Shown: positions 50,432 through 59,731, counted from the first letter of the stretch. The stretch is DNA of 64,000 bases from Muribaculaceae bacterium (GCA_009775225.1 VSPE01000004.1:1-64000); one strand, 5' to 3'. Translations and numbers: made by a program. Notes: generated by a model from the sequence alone, not told the origin.

Positions 50432-53400
50432 TTATTGCTTTTCGGCGGTGTCGGTTTTTGAGCCTTTGAATGAAAATACTTTCGACAGGTACTTTTCGTT
50501 GAAGCGCTGCAGCAACTCCCAGAAGTTCGGAACGAAGAGCGTGCCGAGAACTGCGTTGACTGCCATGCCGAACACTACGGCAGTGCCGAGCGAGATGCGG
50601 CTTGCTGCACCAGCCCCGGTGGCGAAGAGCATGGGCATTACTCCGAACACGAATGCGAGCGCTGTCATGAGGATTGGGCGCAGGCGTACGTTGCCGGCGT
50701 TTTCGGCCGCCGCACGGATTGGCTGGCCGGCTTTGCGGAAGTCCATGGCGTACTCCACGATGAGAATTGCGTTTTTGGCCGCCATGCCGAGCAGGAGTAT
50801 GATGCCAATCTGAGTATATATGCTGATGCTCTGGCTAAGGAACATGCAGCCGAGCACAGTTCCGAGAATGGCTGTAGGTGTTGTGATTACAACGGCTACA
50901 GGGTCTGTCCAGGATTCGTATTGTGCGGCGAGTACCAATATTGTGATTATAATTGCGAAAATCAGTGTGGTCGAGATTGTGGTGCCCGACTGTGTTTCCT
51001 GAAGGGCTTCGCCGGTCCATGCGTAGGAGAAGGAGCGTCCTGTGGTTTTCCTGACTATGTCTTCCATCGTTTTTATTCCGTCCGACGAGCTTACGTGCGG
51101 TGCTACGGTGCCAGTCAGCGATGCAGTGGTGTACATGTTGTATCGCTTCACGGAGGGCGCACCCATCGTTCGGTCGACAGTCGCAAACGAGCCGAATGGT
51201 ACCATGTCGCCGTTTTCGTTTCGCACGCTGAGTGCTAGCACATCTTCGGGGTGGGCTCGTGATGCTGCCTGTCCGCTGATTATCACTTCGTATGTACGGC
51301 CGAACTTCACGAAGTCGTTCACATAGTTGCTGCCCATATATGCCGATAGTGCGGAGTATATGTTTTCGAGAGTGAGTCCATAGAGCTTAGCCTTGTTGCG
51401 GTCGATTTTTACGGCGTATTGCGCCACTTCGCCCTGATAAAGCGAAGTGATTTGTTTCAGCTCGGGGTAATCGGCAGCCGCCCGTTGTATTTCGTCGATT
51501 GTCTGGGCTATTTCTTTTGGGCCGAGGTTATTGATGTCGAGGAGCTGCATCTCGAGACCTGACGATACACCAAGACCTGGTATTGACGGAGGGTTGACAG
51601 AAAACACTACCGCTTCTTCTATGCCTTTGCTTAGCTCGTCGACTTTTGTTATAATGGCCTCTACCGAGTTTGCCGCCCCACGACGTTCTCCCCAGGGTTT
51701 TAGTACGACGAACATGGATGCGAGGTTGCTTGCGGCACCTCCGCCGAGGAAGGAGTTGCCGGTTACGGCAATAACGTCTTTGACCTGAGGTATTTTTACA
51801 ATCTCGGCCTCAAGGCGCCGGGTGATGCTGTCGGTGCGCTCGAGCGAGGCTCCCGGCGGGAGCTGTATTGATGTAAGGAAGTAGCCCATATCTTCGGCCG
51901 GGACATAGCTTGAGGGCCAGCGCAGGAAGCCGAAGAATGTGGCACCGCATATTGCCGCGAAGATGAGCAGCGCAATGAGGGGCTTTGTGAGCATCTTGCC
52001 TACGAGTCTGTTGTATGCGTTTCGCACGGCTTCGAAGCCTTTGTTGAACATGCGGTATATGAATAAGCGCGGTTTGCCGCTTTCGGGGCGTAGGAAGAGC
52101 GAGCACATGGCAGGTGTGAAGGTGAGTGCGTTGAAGCCCGAGAATGCGGTGGAGACTGCTATGGTAAGTGCGAACTGCTTGTAGAGCTGACCGGTGATGC
52201 CGGATATGAATGCCGTGGGGATAAATACAGACAGGAGGACGAGGACTTCGCCTATGATTGGGCCGGTGAGTTCGTCCATGGCCTGTATGGCCGCCTGCTT
52301 GGGTGTGGCGCCGTCTTTGTCGAGGATGCGGCTACAGTCTTCGACCACTACAATGGCGTCGTCGACCACAATGGCTATAGCCAGCACCAGGCCGAATAGA
52401 GTGAGGGTGTTGATAGTGAACCCCATGAGTTTCATGACGGCGAAGGTGGCAATGAGTGATACGGGTATTGTAATCATTGGAATTACCACTGCGCGCCAGT
52501 TCTGCAGGAACAGCAGTATCACGAGCATCACTATCAGTGAGGTTTCGAGGAAGGTGACAAGTACTTCGTCGATAGATGCTGAAACGAAATCGGTGGTGTT
52601 GAGGATTATGCGGTATTCTACGCCTTCAGGGAAGTATTCGTTCAGGTCGGCGAGTTTTGCCTCTACCGCTTTTGCCACTTTCATGGCGTTGGCTCCCGGC
52701 AGCTGATATATGCCGATGAGGCCTGCCTGGTTGCCTGACACGTTGGAAATCATAGAGTATGTCTGGCTGCCGAGGTCTACTGTAGCTATGTCTTTCAGTC
52801 GCAGCATGGCACCGTTTTCGCCCGTTCGGATAACAATGTTGCCGAACTGGGATGCCTCGTCGAGTCGTCCGCTTGAAGTGAGTGTGAACTCGAACTGTTG
52901 GCCGTTGTCGGTCGGCGGTGCTCCGGCCGAGCCTGCGGAGACTTCCATGTTCTGGCTCTCGATAGCCTCCATGACATCGGCAGGTGTGACACCTCGTACC
53001 CTCATCTTCTCCGGGTCGAGCCATACGCGCATGCTGTATTCGCCTGAGCCGAACGCGCTCACACCACCTACGCCTTCGATACGCGAAAGCTCGTCGACTA
53101 CGTTGAGCTGGGCGTAGTTGGTGAGATACAGACCGTCGTACATACCCGGTTTCGTGGTTTCGAGAGCAACGAACAGGATGATGTCGGATGAGCGGGACTC
53201 AACGCTCACACCCTGTTGTTTTACCGAGGCGGGGAGTACGGGTTCGGCTTGCGATACACGGTTCTGTACTTTTACGGCGGCCATGTCGAGGTCGGTGCCG
53301 TTCTCGAACGTGATTTCGAGGGAATATGAGCCGTCGGAGCCTGACGAAGAGCTCATATACATCATCCCTTCGACGCCATTTACCTGCTCTTCGATAGGGA

Positions 53401-53590
53401 CGCCTACTGCTTCGGCCACAGTCTGCGCGTCGGCTCCGGGATAGTTTGCCGAGACGAATACTGTGGGCGGAGTGATGTCGGGATACTGTGCCACAGGCAG
53501 AGATTTGACTGTGAGCAGGCCTGCAAGTATCATCAGTATTGCCAGTACTGTGGCGAAGATAGGCCGGTTTATGAAAAATCTGCTAAACAT
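50432..53590 (-). CDS. RND efflux permease (AcrB/HAE1 family)
   Basis: A 1052-aa inner-membrane proton-driven pump. TM1 is followed by the first porter domain ('VSANYPGADAQTVAEAVGVP'), the proton-relay Asp pair lies in 'AIVVDDAIVVVEDCSRI' (about residues 405-420), and the second half repeats this plan. Length and motifs match HAE1 (hydrophobic, amphiphilic drug) pumps. It is the last gene of an operon in the order outer-membrane factor, adaptor, permease. A role in drug, bile-salt or dye efflux is likely; the substrate is not predicted. Confidence 0.95.
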   Translation of the reverse strand: MFSRFFINRPIFATVLAILMILAGLLTVKSLPVAQYPDITPPTVFVSANYPGADAQTVAEAVGVPIEEQVNGVEGMMYMSSSSGSDGSYSLEITFENGTDLDMAAVKVQNRVSQAEPVLPASVKQQGVSVESRSSDIILFVALETTKPGMYDGLYLTNYAQLNVVDELSRIEGVGGVSAFGSGEYSMRVWLDPEKMRVRGVTPADVMEAIESQNMEVSAGSAGAPPTDNGQQFEFTLTSSGRLDEASQFGNIVIRTGENGAMLRLKDIATVDLGSQTYSMISNVSGNQAGLIGIYQLPGANAMKVAKAVEAKLADLNEYFPEGVEYRIILNTTDFVSASIDEVLVTFLETSLIVMLVILLFLQNWRAVVIPMITIPVSLIATFAVMKLMGFTINTLTLFGLVLAIAIVVDDAIVVVEDCSRILDKDGATPKQAAIQAMDELTGPIIGEVLVLLSVFIPTAFISGITGQLYKQFALTIAVSTAFSGFNALTFTPAMCSLFLRPESGKPRLFIYRMFNKGFEAVRNAYNRLVGKMLTKPLIALLIFAAICGATFFGFLRWPSSYVPAEDMGYFLTSIQLPPGASLERTDSITRRLEAEIVKIPQVKDVIAVTGNSFLGGGAASNLASMFVVLKPWGERRGAANSVEAIITKVDELSKGIEEAVVFSVNPPSIPGLGVSSGLEMQLLDINNLGPKEIAQTIDEIQRAAADYPELKQITSLYQGEVAQYAVKIDRNKAKLYGLTLENIYSALSAYMGSNYVNDFVKFGRTYEVIISGQAASRAHPEDVLALSVRNENGDMVPFGSFATVDRTMGAPSVKRYNMYTTASLTGTVAPHVSSSDGIKTMEDIVRKTTGRSFSYAWTGEALQETQSGTTISTTLIFAIIITILVLAAQYESWTDPVAVVITTPTAILGTVLGCMFLSQSISIYTQIGIILLLGMAAKNAILIVEYAMDFRKAGQPIRAAAENAGNVRLRPILMTALAFVFGVMPMLFATGAGAASRISLGTAVVFGMAVNAVLGTLFVPNFWELLQRFNEKYLSKVFSFKGSKTDTAEKQ

Positions 53591-53598
53591 AGGCCGTG

Positions 53599-54711
53599 TT
53601 ATTTGGAGACGGGTTCTACTTTCATGCCGTCGCGGACTTTGAGGAGCGCTTTGGTAACATATCGGTCGTCGGGATTAATGCCTTTTGTGACAATGCGCAG
53701 AGAGTCGTCGACGAGCTGGCCGGTTTCGATAGTGGTGTAGACCACACGGTCGGAGTCGTTTACGAGATATATGTATGAGCCGAGTTGGTCGGAGCCTATG
53801 GCAGCATCGGAAATCAGTACTGCATGTGGCTCGTCTGTCACGGGCAGTTCGACAGTCACATACATACCGCTTCGGAGTTCGTGGTATGGATTGTCTGTTA
53901 CGGCCTGTAGCGCGAGTGTGCCGGTCGAAGTGCTGATAGCCGGAGACAGATAGTCGAGGCTGCATGTGTATTGGTGTTGCAGATGTTCGGGAATGGTGAG
54001 CGGGATGTGCGCGAAGTCAATTTTGCCGGCGGCGATGTTGTGTTTGAGATTGCCGAGGGACTCGTTGTCTTCTATTGCGAATTTCACGACCATGGAATTG
54101 TCTTCGTAAATCGTGGCAAGTGTTACGGGACTTGCCGAGCCTGCCACATAGGAGCCGACATCGTGCACTACAGTAGTGATATGGCCGTCGAAGGGAGCGC
54201 GTACGGTACAGTAGGATAGTTGCGTTTGTGCTGACTGTAGTGAGGCCCGGGCCGTTTTTACGGCGGCCTTACATTCTTCGAGGGTGCTTTTGGCCTGTGC
54301 CACTTCCATTTCGCTTACAGCGTCACCCTTTAGGGCCTCTACCATGGCGCTGTATCGGGTTGAGGCGTACTCGAGGTTTGCTTGTGCCTGCGACAGGTCG
54401 GCCTCGGCTTTCTGTACCGCGTCGATGTAGTTGTGCTCCTCTATCTTGAATAGAACGTCGCCTTTGTGTACTAAATCGCCCGAGGTATATGTTTTTGCCG
54501 TGAGGTATCCGTCGACCCTCGCAACAAGGTTTACCTCGCGGTTGGCAATCAGTTGGCCGGGGTATGATTTGTGTATTACCACCGAGTCGACGAGCGGCTT
54601 GGCTACTTCGACCCGTTGGAGCGTGCCTTCGCTGTGAGTGTCGCTTTTTTTGCATGAAAAGGTGCATGGTAGCGCTATAGCGGCGAGAATGCAAAAATAA
54701 GTATTTTTCAT
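53599..54711 (-). CDS. RND periplasmic adaptor lipoprotein
   Basis: A membrane-fusion protein of 370 aa linking the permease and outer-membrane channel. The signal sequence has a lipobox (TFSC), so it is anchored as a lipoprotein. 'PLVDSVVIHKSYPGQLIANREV' begins the lipoyl-like domain, a helical hairpin follows (about residues 105-165, 'KAEADLSQAQANLEYASTRY'), and the beta-barrel domains come last. It is 8 bp from the permease gene. Confidence 0.93.
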   Translation of the reverse strand: MKNTYFCILAAIALPCTFSCKKSDTHSEGTLQRVEVAKPLVDSVVIHKSYPGQLIANREVNLVARVDGYLTAKTYTSGDLVHKGDVLFKIEEHNYIDAVQKAEADLSQAQANLEYASTRYSAMVEALKGDAVSEMEVAQAKSTLEECKAAVKTARASLQSAQTQLSYCTVRAPFDGHITTVVHDVGSYVAGSASPVTLATIYEDNSMVVKFAIEDNESLGNLKHNIAAGKIDFAHIPLTIPEHLQHQYTCSLDYLSPAISTSTGTLALQAVTDNPYHELRSGMYVTVELPVTDEPHAVLISDAAIGSDQLGSYIYLVNDSDRVVYTTIETGQLVDDSLRIVTKGINPDDRYVTKALLKVRDGMKVEPVSK

Positions 54712-54748
54712 GTTTTTCGTTGTTTTTCAATATGACGGATATACGTGT

Positions 54749-56170
54749 TTACAAGCTGTAGCCGCCACCGAGAGCTTTGTATAAATCTATCAAGGCAGTC
54801 AGTGCATTGCCGCGTGCCGATACAAGGCTGTTCTGATAGGTGAGATAGTTGAGCTGAGCTTCTGCCACGTTGTAGAAGCCGGTGAGGCCCTGTTTGTACT
54901 GGTCGAGCGACAGACGTACTGCTTCTTCGCTGTTTTCCACAACCTTGGCAGTGCGGCTGATGTATTCCTGAGTCGCTTTATACCGAGCAATAGCCGTTCG
55001 GACTTCTTCGATAGCCGTGATGACGGTAAGGTTGTAGTTTTCGACTTCGTTTTCGAGTTCCTGGCGAGCCTCGAGTGTGGCTGCGCGGCGTGAAAGACCG
55101 TCGAAGAGTGTCCACGACAGTGTTGGCGCTATCGAATATGAAAAACTCGGGCCGCTGAAGAGGTCGCCGAATGAGTGGGCTTCGGTTCCGGCAGAAGCCG
55201 CGATGCTCAGCGAGGGGAGATATGCGCTTCGGGCAATGCCGAGCGAGGCTACCGCCACTTCGATGCTTCGCTCGGCAGCAACTATGTCGGGGCGGCGCCT
55301 GAGCAGGTCGATAGGGGCTCCTAACGCAGGCATAGGGTAGTGGTCGGGCAGCACACAGTCTGCGTACAGGCCTTCGGGAAGATTGTCTTTGGTGGTGCCG
55401 AGCAGTACCGCCAACGAGTTATAAGAAGCCTCGATAGACGCTTCCAGCAGGGGAATAGACGCGATAGTGGAGTAATATAGTGTGCTTGCCTGCGCCACAT
55501 CGAGCTTGGATACGAGACCGGTTCGGTGTCGGGTCTCGGTAATATCGAGAATATGTTTCTGGTTCTCGGAGTGATTTATGGCCACGGCAAGCTGTGTGCG
55601 GTAGACCAGCAGATTGATGTATGTGGATGCGATTTCGGCATCTAGTGCCACCAGGGCGCCGTCGTATTCGGCCGCCGATACTTTTATCTGCGCTTTACCG
55701 CGCTTTGCCTGTGCGCGTATTTTACCGAATACATCCACTTCCCACGACATATTAGCCGTGCCACTGAAATATGATGATGTAACGGGCAGGCCGCTCCGTC
55801 CGGCCAAACGGCCCGATTGCCTGTCACGTTGCCACCCGAGAGAGATACCTATCTGCGGATAGTAGGCGCTTTCTGTCTGGCGGAGCGCTTGTCGCGAAAT
55901 ATCGATACGACGGGCGGCAATAGCCACATCGTAGTTGTTGCGTTCGCCTATAGCGATAAGGGAGTCCAGCATAGGGTCTTCGAAAGTGCTCCACCATTGC
56001 CTGTTCAAGTCGCATGACGATTGGACTCCGCCGAACTCATCGCCGGGGTTCCATGAAGAAGCAAGGTTGCTGCGAAGATAATCGCGTGACTCGCCGCCTT
56101 TTGCAATAAGCACGGTGCCGCATAGCAATGCGATACCAAATACTTGCTTAAGTGATGAGAAGTGCGTCAT
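54749..56170 (-). CDS. Outer-membrane efflux channel (NodT/TolC type)
   Basis: This 473-aa trimeric channel completes the tripartite pump. 'DLNRQWWSTFEDPMLDSLI' near the N-terminus and two homologous OEP repeats (about residues 60-250 and 270-465) are the NodT hallmark; the second repeat includes 'LLRRRPDIVAAERSIEVA'. The signal region ALLCGTV is close to a lipobox but not a clear one. It is the first gene of the operon, 37 bp upstream of the adaptor. Confidence 0.92.
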   Translation of the reverse strand: MTHFSSLKQVFGIALLCGTVLIAKGGESRDYLRSNLASSWNPGDEFGGVQSSCDLNRQWWSTFEDPMLDSLIAIGERNNYDVAIAARRIDISRQALRQTESAYYPQIGISLGWQRDRQSGRLAGRSGLPVTSSYFSGTANMSWEVDVFGKIRAQAKRGKAQIKVSAAEYDGALVALDAEIASTYINLLVYRTQLAVAINHSENQKHILDITETRHRTGLVSKLDVAQASTLYYSTIASIPLLEASIEASYNSLAVLLGTTKDNLPEGLYADCVLPDHYPMPALGAPIDLLRRRPDIVAAERSIEVAVASLGIARSAYLPSLSIAASAGTEAHSFGDLFSGPSFSYSIAPTLSWTLFDGLSRRAATLEARQELENEVENYNLTVITAIEEVRTAIARYKATQEYISRTAKVVENSEEAVRLSLDQYKQGLTGFYNVAEAQLNYLTYQNSLVSARGNALTALIDLYKALGGGYSL

Positions 56171-56386
56171 AAATAAATAGTATTATACTTTTTATAACAT
56201 TTCAGCTGATTGCATTGGGCTTGTCGGTGAGCGATGTTTAACGTTTTTTAAACGGCGTGGAGTCTCTTTGCAAGCAATATTTCATAGCGATGTGTGATAG
56301 GAGAAATTTACGAAGAATATATATGATTGATATATAGTAAAATAGTATCTGATGTACAATTTTATAATAAAAAAGTCTGAAAAAAA

Positions 56387-56418
56387 TTTGGCAGATACGA
56401 AAAAAGTGCATAACTTTG
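56387..56418 (+). promoter_or_regulatory. Promoter of tRNA-Gln
   Basis: TTTG at 56387-56390 and TAACTTTG at 56411-56418 are spaced 20 bp. The tRNA begins 24 bp after the -7 box. The rest of the gap at 56171-56441 is AT-rich and holds no gene I can support. Confidence 0.7.
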
Positions 56419-56441
56419 CAGCGCAAAAGCAAAAAAAACAA

Positions 56442-56512
56442 TGCCTTGTGGTGTAATGGTAGCACGTCGGATTCTGGTTCCGCCTGTGAGGGTTCGAATC
56501 CTTCCAAGGCAA
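56442..56512 (+). tRNA. tRNA-Gln (anticodon CTG)
   Basis: The 71-nt sequence folds as a cloverleaf. The acceptor arm TGCCTTG pairs with CAAGGCA over 7 bp, the D-arm is GTGTAATGGTAGCAC, and the anticodon loop TTCTGGT holds CTG, reading CAG. The T-arm is GAGGG-TTCGAAT-CCTTC with one G-U pair. The top anticodon-stem pair is a T/C mismatch. CCA is not encoded. It has its own promoter and terminator. Confidence 0.93.
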
Positions 56513-56519
56513 CACAAAG

Positions 56520-56560
56520 AAAATCGCAGTTGATAAATTTTAATCAGCTGCGATTTTTTT
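56520..56560 (+). terminator. Terminator of tRNA-Gln
   Basis: AAATCGCAGTTGAT pairs with ATCAGCTGCGATTT (one G-U pair) and is followed by a T run, right after the tRNA. Confidence 0.88.
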
Positions 56561-56562
56561 CG

Positions 56563-56570
56563 TATATTTG
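56563..56570 (+). promoter_or_regulatory. -7 box of the PH-domain gene
   Basis: TATATTTG follows the tRNA terminator, 85 bp before the ATG at 56656. No clear -33 element is seen. Confidence 0.45.
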
Positions 56571-56655
56571 CACAATACCTTTACAGTTTCAAGCCGAAAT
56601 AGCTGATGCTTTACATCAAGTAGCTTTGTCGGCATAGTAACACGAGACTTTTATT

Positions 56656-57087
56656 ATGGGAACGGTTGGACGCACACGATATAATTCATGGTGGGATGGG
56701 TCGACATGGTTCATCCTTGGAATTACCGCGTTGTGCTGCATTGCGCCTTGTTTATTGGATGACGATATATGGCTGACAATTATTTGTCTTGCGATGCTGG
56801 CTTTTGTGTTGTTGACTCTTGTCGGAATCTATTATCGGATTGACGGTGATAAACTTGTTGTGTACACATTTTTTATACCGACATTCTATCCGATTGACAA
56901 GATTAAGGATATCAAGCCGACAAAGAGTGTACTCTCGTCGCCGGCGACTTCGCTGACTCATCGTCTGGCAATTACTTTTAGCGACCGTAAAATTCTCAAA
57001 AGTTCTATTCCGCTTATCATCTCACCCGTGCGCCAAGAGGAGTTTATCCGGCAACTTTTATCTATAAACCCCGAAATCCGACATTAG
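56656..57087 (+). CDS. Membrane protein with a bacterial PH-like domain
   Basis: Two TM helices (about residues 18-35 and 38-58) are followed by a small domain of alternating strands, 'YYRIDGDKLVVYTFFIPTFY' and 'LAITFSDRKILKSSIPLIIS', as in YcxB/bPH_2-type PH domains. The pattern 'PIDKIKDIKPTKS' is common in these. The 143-aa protein is probably tail-oriented to the cytoplasm. Function is unknown. The gene is monocistronic and converges on the TonB-domain gene across an inverted repeat. Confidence 0.7.
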   Translation: MGTVGRTRYNSWWDGSTWFILGITALCCIAPCLLDDDIWLTIICLAMLAFVLLTLVGIYYRIDGDKLVVYTFFIPTFYPIDKIKDIKPTKSVLSSPATSLTHRLAITFSDRKILKSSIPLIISPVRQEEFIRQLLSINPEIRH

Positions 57088-57120
57088 GGCATGTTGCAGT
57101 ACACAAATCGGCTCAGATTA

Positions 57121-57155
57121 AGAGGTTGTTTAACAATGATTATTAAACAACCTCT
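57121..57155. terminator. Inverted repeat between convergent genes (copy B of the dispersed repeat)
   Basis: AGAGGTTGTTTAA (57121-57133) pairs perfectly with TTAAACAACCTCT (57143-57155) around a 9-nt loop. It carries the 28-bp repeat also found at 50-77 and can act as a hairpin for both the PH-domain gene and the TonB-domain gene. A T-run is missing on either side, so termination is likely only partial. Confidence 0.6.
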
Positions 57156-57193
57156 AAGTGTATAAATAGCGGAACGTGCGATTCAGTAAGATA

Positions 57194-58201
57194 TTATAGC
57201 GGTTTATAGCCTTCCGGGACTGTCGCGTCGTTGATTTTCCATTTTCCATCAGTTTTTATCATAGAAAATGTTGTAGAACCGATGTGCCCCATATCTGACC
57301 AATTAACAATCACTGTGTTGTTCGCTCCGGCTATGATAGATATAATTTTTGAAGGAGTGTCATCGCCGTCTTGCACTCCTGACCTCAAAAGCCATGTTGC
57401 GTAACCTTCGGAGTCGGAGTCATTGGCTTTCTTCAATCGCTGAATAAAGTCGGAAGTGCAAATGTCAGCAATATTGAAATCAGTGTCTTTGGCTGTCTCA
57501 AATATCAAATTTTCATACAATTGCTTGATTTTTGCTTCAATTGAGGGATACTGATTGATGAAGGAGCTTTCGTCTCCTCTTATAAATATCGCGCCCGGCT
57601 CTTTGAAAGTTATAGGAAGGGTAAAAAGGAAGTTTTTCTTTAAGTGGGGAATATAGTATTTAACGCGGAAATTGGGTAACGCATTCACAAGTCTTAACGC
57701 CTCTTGATTGACGGTCTCGTTTTTGCTTCGACGCCTAATAATTCTCGGGTCACTGATTGAGCCGTCAGGATGAACGGTAAATTCTACCACTACTCTTTCG
57801 CTACCATTGAATCCTTCGGGAATACGGATATTGGCGTCAATCCATTCTTTCAGCTTGCCGTTGCCTCCGGGAAACTCACAGCGAGTGTCAAGATTGATTA
57901 AATATTTGCGCTGTTCAGCTTTTATATGCGCAAGGTATCCGGGCGAAACCGTGAAGAAGACAGCACGATTGCCATACTCGTCGTTTTTAATTTCAGCCGA
58001 TTGAATGGAGTCCGGATGAACTTCATTTTCATATGCGAGCGGAATCCACTCGTTGTTGAAATAGTAGAATACGGTTTCGGTGTCCCGTTCAGTCAGAGGG
58101 AACTGAATTTCGCGGACAATGGTGTCGTTCACGCAGTAATCCTGCGCAAATGTAATACACGACTGAACAATAATCAAGGAAACTAAAAATAATCTTTTCA
58201 T
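57194..58201 (-). CDS. Secreted protein with a TonB C-terminal-like domain
   Basis: A signal peptide (about residues 1-18) is followed by a TonB_C-like domain, with 'CEFPGGNGKLKEWIDANIRIPE' and 'VVVEFTVHPDGSISDPRI', and then 'ALRLVNALPNFR' (about residues 108-200). A second domain of about 110 residues follows, containing 'NNTVIVNWSDMGHIGSTTFSMIKTDGKW'; it resembles secreted DUF3828-type domains. The N-terminal TM anchor and Pro-rich linker of true TonB are missing, so it is not a typical energy transducer. It may be a periplasmic adaptor; its function is unknown. Confidence 0.75.
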   Translation of the reverse strand: MKRLFLVSLIIVQSCITFAQDYCVNDTIVREIQFPLTERDTETVFYYFNNEWIPLAYENEVHPDSIQSAEIKNDEYGNRAVFFTVSPGYLAHIKAEQRKYLINLDTRCEFPGGNGKLKEWIDANIRIPEGFNGSERVVVEFTVHPDGSISDPRIIRRRSKNETVNQEALRLVNALPNFRVKYYIPHLKKNFLFTLPITFKEPGAIFIRGDESSFINQYPSIEAKIKQLYENLIFETAKDTDFNIADICTSDFIQRLKKANDSDSEGYATWLLRSGVQDGDDTPSKIISIIAGANNTVIVNWSDMGHIGSTTFSMIKTDGKWKINDATVPEGYKPL

Positions 58202-58259
58202 AGAGTATAAGGCGTTTATTTGCCAAAATGTAGTGGTTCTGTTGAAATCTTTCCGACGT

Positions 58260-58267
58260 CAAAGTTA
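58260..58267 (-). promoter_or_regulatory. -7 box of the TonB-domain gene
   Basis: TAACTTTG on the minus strand, about 58 bp before the start codon at 58201, in the gap after the Crp-like gene. Confidence 0.45.
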
Positions 58268-58282
58268 GAAAGGGTGAACGGA

Positions 58283-58882
58283 TTAGGTCTTAACAAATGT
58301 ATAGACCGCCTTGTTTTTTTGTTCGTTTCCGGATTTTTTAGCCAATTCCCGTCTGATACGGCTTAAATGGTAGGGAGTAATCAACAGGAAAGAGGATAAA
58401 TCTTTCAATGTAACAGTATCGACAATTTGGGGATATTGCTCACACAATTCCACATAACGCTGACGTGGCGACTTGCGGTAGAGATTGAACAATCGCATGA
58501 ATACCATATTGAACAGTGATTTGTATTCATCAAGCAGAGAAGGGGAAAGATATTCCTTGAAAGTTTTTAACGGCACTCGCATTATCTCGCAATCAGCACC
58601 AGCGATAATTGAGAATTGGGAGGGTTCTCCGTGTAAAGACGAATGGAAATCTGTAATGAATTGACCCGGGAAGGCGAAATTAACTACTGCCTCATCTCCC
58701 GAATCATTAAGAGTTGCTAATTTGAAATAGCCAGACACTACAAGGGCTGTATAACGTGCGATTGTACCTTGCTGCACAAAACACTCTCCTTTCCTATAAT
58801 GGCATAATGTTCCATACTCACGGCAAAAATCGATGGCTGCCGTGAGATTCAAAAAATCGAGATATGAGTTGAACTGAGCCAT
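58283..58882 (-). CDS. Crp/Fnr-family transcriptional regulator
   Basis: A 199-aa regulator with an N-terminal cyclic-nucleotide-binding-like beta-roll ('KGECFVQQGTIARYTALVVSG' and 'VNFAFPGQFITDFHSSLHGE') and a C-terminal helix-turn-helix ('VTLKDLSSFLLITPYHLSRIRREL'). The ligand-binding arginine/serine pair of true CRP is not evident, which is usual in Bacteroidetes members. The box at 58892 starts transcription about 3-10 nt before the ATG. Confidence 0.88.
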   Translation of the reverse strand: MAQFNSYLDFLNLTAAIDFCREYGTLCHYRKGECFVQQGTIARYTALVVSGYFKLATLNDSGDEAVVNFAFPGQFITDFHSSLHGEPSQFSIIAGADCEIMRVPLKTFKEYLSPSLLDEYKSLFNMVFMRLFNLYRKSPRQRYVELCEQYPQIVDTVTLKDLSSFLLITPYHLSRIRRELAKKSGNEQKNKAVYTFVKT

Positions 58883-58891
58883 AAGGAATTA

Positions 58892-58899
58892 CAAATGTA
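58892..58899 (-). promoter_or_regulatory. -7 box of the Crp-like gene
   Basis: TACATTTG on the minus strand, 9 bp before the ATG at 58882, implying a leader of only a few nucleotides. Confidence 0.5.
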
Positions 58900-58968
58900 G
58901 CAAAAAAATCTGTTATTCATCATCTCTGTCGTTCGCACTGCAGCTATGTACGACTGAACGAACGATAA

Positions 58969-59559
58969 TCAGCGAGTGAGACACACAGACTTTTCTTTGG
59001 CGAGGCGGCGCAGGTTGAGGATGGCGTATCTCATTCGGCCCAGGGCAGTGTTGATGCTTACGCCTGTGAGTTCGGCAATTTCCTTGAACGACAGTTCGCG
59101 GTAGTATCGAAGGTTGAGTACTTCGCGCTGTACGTCGGGAAGCTCGTCGATAAGTCGCCGCAGGTCTTCTTCGATTTGCAGGTCTACCATTACGTCTTCT
59201 ATAGTGTCCTCGGCCAGCTCCCGTCGGTTCAGAATGTCGTAGTCGGTGTCGTCGGTAGATAGTGAGCCTTCGTTTCTTTGGGCACGGAAGGTGTCTACCA
59301 CAAGGTTTCGGGCTATGCGGTAGAGCCATGCGGAGAACTTGCCCATGTCGTTATAACGACCTTGCTTTATGGTTGTTATAGCTTTGACGAAGGTCTCTTG
59401 AAAGATGTCGTCAGAGAGGTCGCGGTCGCGAACCATCTGGAATATGTAGTTGAACAATCGCGTCTTGTGGCGAAGCAGCAGGGCGTCGAAAGCCTCGTTG
59501 TCGCCGTTGGCGTAAGCCGTGACCAGCTCCTGGTCGGGGAGGCGCTGTAAATTTCGCAT
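58969..59559 (-). CDS. ECF-type RNA polymerase sigma factor
   Basis: A 196-aa sigma factor with region 2 ('LLLRHKTRLFNYIFQMVRDRDLSDDIFQETFVKA', about residues 25-60) and region 4 ('DVQREVLNLRYYRELSFKEI' followed by an AELTGVSINTALGRM helix-turn-helix, about 145-180). No anti-sigma gene adjoins; the Crp-like gene follows after 86 bp on the same strand. It is probably a regulator of envelope or stress genes, but its regulon is unknown. Confidence 0.93.
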   Translation of the reverse strand: MRNLQRLPDQELVTAYANGDNEAFDALLLRHKTRLFNYIFQMVRDRDLSDDIFQETFVKAITTIKQGRYNDMGKFSAWLYRIARNLVVDTFRAQRNEGSLSTDDTDYDILNRRELAEDTIEDVMVDLQIEEDLRRLIDELPDVQREVLNLRYYRELSFKEIAELTGVSINTALGRMRYAILNLRRLAKEKSVCLTR

Positions 59560-59668
59560 TTTCTATTCCTTGATTGATTAGAGTAGAGATAGACCTATAG
59601 GCGAAATGTGTGGGGTTTAAATGGTTATTATATGTTTATATTCGATGCGGCTTTGTGGTCGCGTAGAT

Positions 59669-59720
59669 GCAAAAGTACAAAAAGCGGCAGAGTCTGCAAA
59701 GTACTCTGCCGTGCTTTTGC
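59669..59720 (-). terminator. Terminator of the cvfB gene
   Basis: GGCAGAG (59686-59692) pairs with CTCTGCC (59704-59710) inside an outer GCAAAAG/CTTTTGC stem. A T-rich stretch follows on the minus strand, just after the cvfB stop codon. Confidence 0.7.
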
Positions 59721-59731
59721 ATTATTTAACA

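Noticed and set aside
56416..56637. Small plus-strand open frame over the tRNA gene
   Set aside because: It is the translation of tRNA-Gln itself and its terminator, a common false gene.
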